A stretch of 15,589 nucleotides of DNA from Rhodoferax sp. Its GTDB lineage: Bacteria; Pseudomonadota; Gammaproteobacteria; Burkholderiales; Burkholderiaceae_C. Shown piece by piece: positions 7,843 to 12,650 of this stretch (position 1 is the first letter of the stretch; each line of letters starts with the position of its first letter). The stretch covers positions 1 through 15,589 of the forward strand of contig JARXAU010000210.1 of assembly GCA_029865675.1 (NCBI GenBank), given 5' to 3'. A program made the translations under genes and the position numbers. A model generated the notes under the pieces. It made no database searches. It was not told the DNA's origin and saw only the letters and a list, made by a program, of their open reading frames with translations.

Positions 7843-7849
7843 AAAAAAA
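7843..7849 (-). other. T7 slippery heptamer joining two frames
   Basis: On the minus strand the frame from GTG 7896 / ATG 7857 reads AAT TTT TTT CAC and then hits TGA 28 codons after the GTG. The heptamer T TTT TTT sits in the X XXY YYZ phase. A -1 slip, or one extra T in the mRNA, gives TCA CTC ATC and enters the membrane protein frame, producing MGNFFSLIFLGWCGVL. Confidence 0.5.
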
Positions 7850-7892
7850 TTTCCCATAGAGCTGACTGGTAGAACGGATTCCAGCGGGACGT

Positions 7893-8795
7893 TCACGGTT
7901 TAACTTTCAGAAACTTGACGATTCGCTCCACTAGCCATTCAGGCTCGTCCTCCTGGATGAAATGTTTTGCCGTTGGCATACGCTCATGGGCTTGGCCTGC
8001 GGCACCGGGAATGTGCCGCTGGAAGCTCCGATCTATACCGCGAGCAACAATATCTTTGGCACCATAAAGAGTGAGAAAGGGCTTATCGAAAGTCTTCAGT
8101 TTTGTCCATGCGGCGCGATTCAGCGGGACACCCGGGTTGTCAGGTGACACAGCGATCAGCACAGGAAATTTGACCAATCCTTTTTCGTAAGCAGGCGTGG
8201 GATGAGGTGCACGGTAAGCGCGATAGGCCGCGTCGCTTAGTGGCTTTGCAAAGCCGGGTTTGAACATGAACCACGGAAAGCGCGTAGCCCGTCCCATTAA
8301 GTTGGTCCATAAACTCAAAAACCAATTGGCCCGCTTGCCTATCGGCATCCCGCTGTTCGAGACCACCACGCGGTCAAAACGTTCGGGAAAGTTGGACACA
8401 AGGTGCAACCCAATGGTGCCACCCCAGTCCTGGCAGTACAAGGTAGTGTGCTGCAGGTCCATGGCCAGAAGCCATTTGGACATCCAATCGATGTGCCGTG
8501 CCAGCGTGTAGTCGTCCTTGGAGGCGGGTTTGTCAGAGCGGCCATGGCCGACCAAATCCACTGCAATCACCCGCCGCCCCGTAGCCGCCAGCGGCCTCAT
8601 CATGTGGCGGTGCAAGTAAGACCAGCTGGGGTTGCCATGCATCAGCAAAATAGGTTCACCGTCAACTGGCCCCAGCTCGGCGTGTGCAATGCGGATGGGG
8701 GTGCCGTCGTCGGCGTTAATCGTGGTGTAGTGCGGTTCGAAGGGCCACTCGGGTAGGCCTTCAAATCGGGAATCAGGTGTGCGTAGGATTTGCAT
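7893..8795 (-). CDS. haloalkane dehalogenase-like alpha/beta hydrolase 2
   Basis: This 300-aa paralogue of hydrolase 1 shares the start pattern LRTPDSRFE-x4-WPF-x2-HY. The oxyanion-hole motif is HGNPSWSYLHRH (53-64), with Asn55 where hydrolase 1 has Glu56. The elbow is QDWGG with nucleophile Asp123 and Trp124. Asp248 in YGAKDIV is the likely acid and His278 in AKHFIQED the base. Trp158 or Trp163 (ANWFLSLW) could be the second halide-binding tryptophan. The catalytic set is complete, and the HG[N/E]P-x-W plus DWGG combination points to haloalkane dehalogenases. The Glu-to-Asn change suggests a different substrate range from hydrolase 1. Its stop overlaps the GTG of the next frame (GTGA), a sign of coupling. 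The ribosome binding site is weak. It lies 297 bases downstream of the oxidoreductase and may have its own promoter. Confidence 0.85.
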   Translation of the reverse strand: MQILRTPDSRFEGLPEWPFEPHYTTINADDGTPIRIAHAELGPVDGEPILLMHGNPSWSYLHRHMMRPLAATGRRVIAVDLVGHGRSDKPASKDDYTLARHIDWMSKWLLAMDLQHTTLYCQDWGGTIGLHLVSNFPERFDRVVVSNSGMPIGKRANWFLSLWTNLMGRATRFPWFMFKPGFAKPLSDAAYRAYRAPHPTPAYEKGLVKFPVLIAVSPDNPGVPLNRAAWTKLKTFDKPFLTLYGAKDIVARGIDRSFQRHIPGAAGQAHERMPTAKHFIQEDEPEWLVERIVKFLKVKP

Positions 8796-9083
8796 GCGCT
8801 TATGGTTTTAAAAGTGCGGTCAGGATCATTAATAGGTGTCAATGCTGCGAACAAGCCCAGCACCAGAGCAACCCAGGCTCGGCGGGCATCGCAAATCCCA
8901 CAGTGGCTTGCGTCGTGAAAGAAAAGGCCAAAGCCTTACCTGCTGTCTTAAGGGGATGCACTTCTTGCAAAGTGGGGTTGGTGGCAAGCTCCAGCCTGCG
9001 CCAGCGGTCATACCGAAGCCGAAATGCGCTCCACCGGGCCAGCGCCCCCAGCCAAGCCAGCCCAGCCCGCCAAGCCCCGACCA
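8796..9083. other. 288-base gap between oxidoreductase and hydrolase 2
   Basis: No convincing gene is present. A stretch at about 9049-9080 is built of repeated CCAGCC / CCAAGCC-like units. An 81-codon minus-strand frame (GTG 9084 to 8839) touches the oxidoreductase stop, but it is compositionally simple and unrecognised. At 8824-8842 the minus strand reads TTGACACCTATTAATG, which resembles one arm and the centre of the TGACA-N7-TGTCA operators with one inserted base. If real, it would be a degenerate site about 40 bases before hydrolase 2. Confidence 0.35.
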
Positions 9084-10112
9084 CTACGCATTCTCCGATT
9101 CGAGCTGGATCAGCAACTTACCTTGATTGGCACCGCTAAAGAGCATGTCAAAGGCTTGCGGAAACGACTCAATACCTTGCAGCACGTGTTCACGGAACCT
9201 GACCTCACCCTTTGCTTGCCATCCAGCAAGCGCCATAAACGCTTCAGGAACACGGTTCATGTAGTCCCGCATCGTAAAGCCCTGCATTGTTGCACTCTGC
9301 GCTATCAGTTGCAGGTAGTTCGCTGGGCCGCGTACCTGTTCACTATCGATGTATTGAGAAATGCCGCCGCACACCACGATGCGCGCGTGGTGATTAATTT
9401 GCATTAAAACTGCGTCCAGTATGTCGCCACCAACATTGTCGAAATACACATCAATGCCCTGCGGCGCGGCGGCTTGGAGCGCGTCACCAACGGCGCCCGC
9501 TTTGTAGTCGATGACGGCGTCCAAGCCCAGTGTTTCCTTCAGGTAATGCGTCTTCTCTTTACCGCCGGCAATGCCCACCACTCTACAACCCTTGATTTTT
9601 GCAATCTGGCAAACCACAGACCCTACGGCGCCAGCCGCTGCCGACACCACCACGGTTTGGCCCGATTGCGGCTTGCCCACATCAAGCAAACCGAAGTACG
9701 CGGTGTACCCAGTCATACCCAGCCCACTAAGGTACTGTTGTGCGGACGCGTAGCGCAAATCGACTTTGCGGACCATCTGCGCGTTGACCAGTCCCAAAGT
9801 CTGTACGCCCGTAAATCCCGTCACCACGTCTCCGGGTTTAAAGCCCTCTGCGTTGGAGTGCACCACTTCTGCCACCCCAAAGGCACGCATCACCTCTCCG
9901 GGGCGAACCGGCGGCATGTAGCTGCGCTTGGGCGTAATCCAGCCACGCATACCCGGGTCGACAGAAAGCCAGCGATTGCGCACGAGCAATTGGCCGGCCA
10001 AGGGATCTGTGGGCTCATCACTCGTCATTTGCCACGTATCGGAGTTCACGGCATTCAGGGGATATTCGCGCAATCTGAATTGACGCGCGGCAACATTCAA
10101 CGGCTTGTTCAT
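9084..10112 (-). CDS. NADP-dependent oxidoreductase, zinc-independent MDR family (CurA / prostaglandin-reductase-like)
   Basis: This 342-aa medium-chain dehydrogenase/reductase would reduce the C=C bond of an enone or enal with NADPH. N-terminal landmarks are LVRNRWLSVDPGMRGW and a GDVVTGFTGVQ segment. GLGMTGYTAYFGL and VSAAAGAVGSVVCQIAK (the nucleotide-binding AxxGxVG turn) follow, then VVGIAGGKEK, FDNVGGDILD and NYLQLI. No zinc ligands are seen. These patterns match the YncB/CurA and LTB4 12-hydroxydehydrogenase subgroup in length and order. ATG 10112 follows GGAGGT (10121-10116) by 3 bases and is preferred to an in-frame TTG at 10124. The promoter at 10133-10162 overlaps operator 3. In this locus it may reduce an unsaturated intermediate; that is inference. 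Confidence 0.92.
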   Translation of the reverse strand: MNKPLNVAARQFRLREYPLNAVNSDTWQMTSDEPTDPLAGQLLVRNRWLSVDPGMRGWITPKRSYMPPVRPGEVMRAFGVAEVVHSNAEGFKPGDVVTGFTGVQTLGLVNAQMVRKVDLRYASAQQYLSGLGMTGYTAYFGLLDVGKPQSGQTVVVSAAAGAVGSVVCQIAKIKGCRVVGIAGGKEKTHYLKETLGLDAVIDYKAGAVGDALQAAAPQGIDVYFDNVGGDILDAVLMQINHHARIVVCGGISQYIDSEQVRGPANYLQLIAQSATMQGFTMRDYMNRVPEAFMALAGWQAKGEVRFREHVLQGIESFPQAFDMLFSGANQGKLLIQLESENA

Positions 10113-10128
10113 CTGACCTCCCAAGTGT

Positions 10129-10145
10129 TGACACTATAAATGTCA
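10129..10145. promoter_or_regulatory. operator 3 (TGACA-N7-TGTCA inverted repeat)
   Basis: TGACACTATAAATGTCA has perfect arms and one central base different from the reverse complement of operator 1. With one flanking base on each side the arms extend to TTGACA / TGTCAA. It covers the -10 box of the oxidoreductase promoter, 17 bases before the ATG. The same site about 7 kb away implies a shared regulator. Confidence 0.72.
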
Positions 10146-10162
10146 ATTGTAGGTGAGGTCAA
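10133..10162 (-). promoter_or_regulatory. sigma70-type promoter for the oxidoreductase
   Basis: On the minus strand TTGACC (10162-10157) and TATAGT (10138-10133) are 18 bases apart. Transcription would begin near 10126, just before the GGAGGT site. The -10 box lies inside operator 3, so binding there would block the polymerase. Confidence 0.65.
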
Positions 10163-10262
10163 CCAAGGGTTTGCCCTTGCAAAATTTCTTGCCATCGAAA
10201 AAAGACGCGGTTATCTCGCCGCAAGCCGTCCCGTTTTTTGTCTGTCGTCACGGCACTCCAGT

Positions 10263-10278
10263 GGCCGCGTAAGCGGCC
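10263..10278. other. GC-rich hairpin with GTAA loop
   Basis: GGCCGC-GTAA-GCGGCC is a perfect 6-bp stem with a tetraloop. It lies between the ParE remnant and the oxidoreductase promoter, both minus strand. There is no T-run directly beyond it, so it is at best a weak terminator for the TA module. The rest of 10163-10352 holds no gene that I can support. Confidence 0.4.
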
Positions 10279-10352
10279 GGGCGTGTCAATCTGATAACTG
10301 CTTCGCAGCCATGCGTTTAAAGGACCGAAGCTGCGCTTTGGCTTGCTTACCG

Positions 10353-10493
10353 CTAGGAATAGGTGACGACTGCGTTGGTGTAACGCAGTGCCACCCCAGG
10401 TGAGGCGACACGTGCGATGCAGGTATACAGCTCCTCAAGCTGTCACAAGGCTTCCGGCGTGAAGACGACCGGGTAACCTGAAGGAACTTTCAT
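10353..10493 (-). pseudogene. parE: decayed ParE toxin remnant
   Basis: Directly downstream of parD, ATG 10493 opens the frame MKVPSGYPVVFTPEAL, then TGA at 10445-10443. Beyond that stop the same frame continues QLEELYTCIARVASPGVALR and YTNAVVTYS to TAG at 10355-10353. This is the N-terminal half of a ParE/RelE-fold toxin (VVFTPEA-x2-QLEELY-x2-IA-x2-ASP-x-VALRYT pattern). The C-terminal half, with the usual arginine-rich strand, is absent in this and the neighbouring frames. So the toxin carries a nonsense codon and has lost its end, and is almost surely inactive. AGGAAGG precedes the start at a loose distance. The assignment rests on pattern memory of the family, not on an alignment. Confidence 0.72.
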
Positions 10494-10540
10494 GATCGGC
10501 GGTGCTGCGCACCTTCCTGAAATTTAGACCGGACCAAGCA

Positions 10541-10819
10541 TCAGGTTTTTGACGTGGCCGACCCATGAACGGCGGCGATACGCTGACGCACCTCAGCAAT
10601 GGGCAAAGCCCGGGGGGGGTCCGCTTTGAGTGCGTCATAGGCCGGTCCCACCTGGGTTTGAAGCCACTGCTCCATGGCGCGGTCGCGGGCCATCAAGACG
10701 CGCAAGCCGTCGCGTATCACTTCGCTCTCCGTCGCGTAGTCGCCAGACGCGACCTTGGATTTAACGAGGCTTGCCATTTCTGTGGGCAGCGTGATGCTGA
10801 ATTGTTGGTTTGTACGCAT
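10541..10819 (-). CDS. parD: ParD-family antitoxin (ribbon-helix-helix)
   Basis: This 92-aa protein is a type II antitoxin, binding DNA through its N-terminal ribbon-helix-helix and neutralising ParE through its C-terminal tail. The pattern QQFSITLPTEMASLVKSKV then GDYATESEVIRDGLRVL is the ParD RHH signature (strand, helix, GxYxxxSEVIRxxLR). The tail with QRIAAVHG is typical too. GAGGAGG lies a few bases before the ATG. A TATGAT box about 40 bases upstream could be its -10. The partner toxin downstream is a remnant (10353-10493), leaving this an orphan antitoxin. It may persist as an autorepressor or as an anti-addiction factor; that is inference. Confidence 0.88.
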   Translation of the reverse strand: MRTNQQFSITLPTEMASLVKSKVASGDYATESEVIRDGLRVLMARDRAMEQWLQTQVGPAYDALKADPPRALPIAEVRQRIAAVHGSATSKT

Positions 10820-10882
10820 GATGGGCCTCCTCGTGAAACGGATGGGACTTAATCATACGCTTTGGCTTTTTTTTAAGGTGCG

Positions 10883-10934
10883 GAGTCAAGGCTGCCGATG
10901 GCGCACAAGCCATCGGTGTGGTGGCGTTGGCGGG
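10883..10934. repeat. diverged 52-bp block, copy A (upstream of brnT)
   Basis: It starts GAGTCAAGGCTGC and ends GTGGTGGCGTTGGCGGG. It aligns with 11753-11805 at roughly 80% by eye, with one single-base indel. It stands before a different TA module from copy B. The indel argues against a conserved reading frame. Confidence 0.55.
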
Positions 10935-11091
10935 CAGGCCGGGGCGCTTTAGCGACGGTGGCCGGCTACGCCGCTTGCGGCCAATTGATTTGCACCTGTC
11001 GGCCAGTGGCCAGACAGTCGCGCAGGTACAGGTTAATCAGGCTCTGGTAGGGGCAATAAACGCATCTACAATAAATGCCATAGGCGACGCG

Positions 11092-11367
11092 CTGATCTGG
11101 GACGAAAGCAAACGCCAACGCAATTTGCGCAAGCATGGCTTGGACTTTGCGCATGCCGCAGAGGTGCTGGAGTCGCGTTACCGATTAGACATTGCCATCC
11201 TGCGTGGCGGCGAAGTGCGAACGCAGTCCATTTCTTATGCATTGGGCTTTTTGGCGGTGCTGACGGTGGTACACACCGAGCGCGAGGGTGCAACGCGCGT
11301 CATTAGCTTTCGCCACGCAAGCAACGAAGAACGTGAGGTGTACGATGCCTGGCTCCAAGATGAATGA
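11092..11367 (+). CDS. brnT: BrnT-family toxin (start codon uncertain)
   Basis: BrnT is the ribonuclease-fold toxin of the type II BrnT/BrnA system and inhibits translation. The core IWDESKRQRNLRKHGLDFAH matches the family N-terminus (WDExKxxxNLxKHGxxF). SYALGFLAVLTVVHTERE and RVISFRHASNEEREVYD match its C-terminal half. The conserved part begins at codon 11092, which is CTG; an ATA stands four codons earlier (11080). No in-frame ATG, GTG or TTG lies near; the closest are TTG 10990 and GTG 10918, which would add a non-family leader of 34-58 residues. The 91-aa size from 11092 fits the family. The gene uses a rare start, has a lost ATG (ATA 11080 could be one), or carries a long leader. Its stop overlaps the start region of brnA. 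Confidence 0.82.
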   Translation: MIWDESKRQRNLRKHGLDFAHAAEVLESRYRLDIAILRGGEVRTQSISYALGFLAVLTVVHTEREGATRVISFRHASNEEREVYDAWLQDE

Positions 11368-11659
11368 ACTTTCCCGCGCCCAAGTGCTAGCCGCAGTGCG
11401 TGCGCTGCCACTGGGAAGCGACTATGTGTGGGATGGCGTGGACGATGACGATCGCCCTCTGAGCGGTGAGGAGCTGCAGGCTGGCTTGGTTGCAGCGCTC
11501 AAAAAGCGAGGCCGTCCCGCTGGCAGCGGCACGAAAGAGCAGGTCGCCATTCGCTTTGACCGAGATGTGCTCAGTGCATTCCGCAACACGGGCCCCGGTT
11601 GGCAGACGCGTATGAATGATGCGTTGCGTGATTGGTTGCGCGCGCACCCGTCTGTGTGA
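11345..11659 (+). CDS. brnA: BrnA-family antitoxin
   Basis: BrnA neutralises BrnT through its N-terminal part and binds the operon promoter through a C-terminal ribbon-helix-helix. The hallmarks are KKRGRPAGSGTKEQVAIRFD followed by FRNTGPGWQTRMNDALRDWL near the C-terminus, a near-textbook BrnA ending. The N-terminal half is acidic and family-variable. ATG 11345 gives 104 aa; ATG 11360 (MNELSRAQ) is equally possible and overlaps the toxin stop more tightly. Both overlap the end of brnT, as expected for coupled toxin-first modules. Confidence 0.88.
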   Translation: MPGSKMNELSRAQVLAAVRALPLGSDYVWDGVDDDDRPLSGEELQAGLVAALKKRGRPAGSGTKEQVAIRFDRDVLSAFRNTGPGWQTRMNDALRDWLRAHPSV

Positions 11660-11752
11660 TGTCAGCTTTTCAATGGCTTTCGCGTATCGGCAAAGGGCAA
11701 GGTCCGAAATGAATCTGTGCGAACCATTTGCCTCTGCTCTTTGGCAGGCGAA

Positions 11753-11805
11753 GAGTCACCGCTGCGCCATGGCGCGCAAGTCGTCGATGTAGTGGCATTG
11801 GCAGA
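11753..11805. repeat. diverged 52-bp block, copy B (upstream of the third TA module)
   Basis: It starts GAGTCACCGCTGC and ends GTAGTGGCATTGGCAGA, and is the counterpart of 10883-10934. Its right end contains the putative -35 box (TTGGCA) of the next module, so the shared block may be promoter or regulatory DNA carried with the TA cassettes. Confidence 0.55.
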
Positions 11806-11825
11806 AGACTTGGAATGGATAAATT
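11798..11825 (+). promoter_or_regulatory. possible promoter of the third TA module
   Basis: TTGGCA (11798-11803) and TAAATT (11820-11825) are 16 bases apart. The -10 part overlaps the left arm of the palindrome at 11821-11848. It is a moderate match only. Confidence 0.45.
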
Positions 11826-11848
11826 GCATTGCATATGCAACACAATTT
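11821..11848. promoter_or_regulatory. 28-bp palindrome, probable autoregulatory operator
   Basis: The core TTGCATATGCAA (11829-11840) is a perfect 12-base palindrome. Outer arms AAATTG (11821-11826) and CAATTT (11843-11848) extend the symmetry, so 12 of 14 base pairs match. It lies directly before the antitoxin ATG at 11853 and overlaps the likely -10 box. That is where TA antitoxins bind to repress their own operon. Confidence 0.65.
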
Positions 11849-11852
11849 CCCC

Positions 11853-12134
11853 ATGAAAACCGCCACACTCCCCTCCATCCGCGTTGCCCCTGATTTCCGG
11901 CTTGAGCTCGAAGGCGTGCTGGAACAAGGCGAAACCTTGTCGCAATTCGTCGAAAACGCGGTGCGCACCACGGTCGCCAAGCGCAAGAACCAGGCCGAGT
12001 TCATTCGGCGCGGCATTGCCGCCATCGACGCGACCAAGGTTGACGCCAGCGGCATCCCCGCCGACGTGGTGGTTAGCAAACTGGAAGCCAAGTTGGCTGC
12101 GGCCAGGCTGGTCTTGGCGCAGCGCGGCGGATGA
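11853..12134 (+). CDS. small antitoxin of a RelE/ParE-type TA module (RHH-like)
   Basis: This 93-aa protein from ATG 11853 (MKTATLPSIRVAPDFRLELE) would neutralise the toxin encoded next to it. The N-terminus, a short strand followed by two helices (ETLSQFVENAVRTTVAKRK), resembles the YlcI/YnfO-like or ribbon-helix-helix antitoxins that accompany RelE/ParE toxins. The C-terminal half (PADVVVSKLEAKLAAARL) is helical and charged. An earlier in-frame ATG at 11835 lies inside the palindrome and is less likely. There is no good ribosome binding site before either start, so translation may depend on a very short leader. The TGA overlaps the toxin ATG (ATGA). The exact family name is uncertain; the antitoxin role follows from context and size. 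Confidence 0.8.
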   Translation: MKTATLPSIRVAPDFRLELEGVLEQGETLSQFVENAVRTTVAKRKNQAEFIRRGIAAIDATKVDASGIPADVVVSKLEAKLAAARLVLAQRGG

Positions 12135-12448
12135 AATACACGGTCGAATTCAGCCAAGCCGCAGCCGAAGATTTGGATCAACCGTTTGACTTCGCGCTGC
12201 AACGCGAATTGGACAGTGCAACGGGCGAACTCGAAATCCCGGAAAGAGCCCTGCGGGCTATCAAAAACGGCATCGCATTTTTGGCATCGTCGCCGTTTGC
12301 CTGTCGCAAGGTGGGGAGCAGTTCCTTTATCCGTGAACTGATTATTCCGTTTGGCCACACGGGCTATGTCGCGTTGTTTGAGATTGTGGATAGCAGGACG
12401 GTCATCATTGGGGCTATTCGGCATCAACTTGACGACGATTGCTACTGA
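12131..12448 (+). CDS. RelE/ParE-superfamily toxin
   Basis: This 105-aa protein is translationally coupled to the antitoxin by an ATGA overlap. The opening MKYTVEFSQAAAEDLDQPFDF and the pattern SSSFIRELIIPFGHTGYVALFEI then TVIIGAIRHQLDDDCY follow the RelE/ParE fold. That fold has an N-terminal strand, two helices, and a C-terminal sheet ending in an IRHQ-x-DDDCY motif common in chromosomal ParE-like toxins. The frame is intact, unlike the ParE remnant at 10353-10493. Whether it targets gyrase (ParE) or ribosome-bound mRNA (RelE) cannot be told from sequence. Two strong hairpins lie just downstream. Confidence 0.85.
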   Translation: MKYTVEFSQAAAEDLDQPFDFALQRELDSATGELEIPERALRAIKNGIAFLASSPFACRKVGSSSFIRELIIPFGHTGYVALFEIVDSRTVIIGAIRHQLDDDCY

Positions 12449-12467
12449 AGGTCAGGTGCAGCCGTTG

Positions 12468-12497
12468 GCCTAACCTCGCTGTGAGCCAGCGATAGGC
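12468..12497. terminator. hairpin downstream of the third TA module
   Basis: GCCTA ... TCGCTG-TGAGC-CAGCGA ... TAGGC forms an 11-bp stem with a three-base bulge on the left side. It starts 19 bases after the toxin stop. No T-run follows, so it is a candidate terminator or an mRNA-stabilising structure only. Confidence 0.4.
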
Positions 12498-12505
12498 TGA
12501 TACCA

Positions 12506-12542
12506 GTCGGCCGGGTGTGCAGACTGAACTCACCCAACCGAC
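12506..12542. other. second hairpin, GTCGG-GGGTG / CACCC-CCGAC
   Basis: Two 5-bp stem blocks are separated by a CC/AA internal loop and close a 13-base loop. It begins 8 bases after the preceding hairpin. No T-run follows. A third small hairpin, TTGAGGA-AA-TCCTCAA (12586-12601), comes shortly before the hydrolase gene. The back-to-back arrangement is unexplained. Confidence 0.45.
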
Positions 12543-12650
12543 CACTAAGCAGTAGTTGCAGCCTTCCGGAAGCGGGCATCGGCGTTTGAGGAAATCCTCA
12601 ACAAATTGCGTATGCTCGTAGATTCTTTAACCTAATTGCTAGGGGCGATT

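Noticed and set aside
8839..9084. 81-codon minus-strand frame touching the oxidoreductase stop
   Set aside because: It has simple repeated composition (CCAGCC-like units), no ribosome binding site and no recognisable family; it was kept only as part of the gap description.
11756..12427. 223-codon minus-strand frame over the third TA module
   Set aside because: It is antisense to an intact, coupled antitoxin-toxin pair with a better start arrangement; its sequence is unrecognised.
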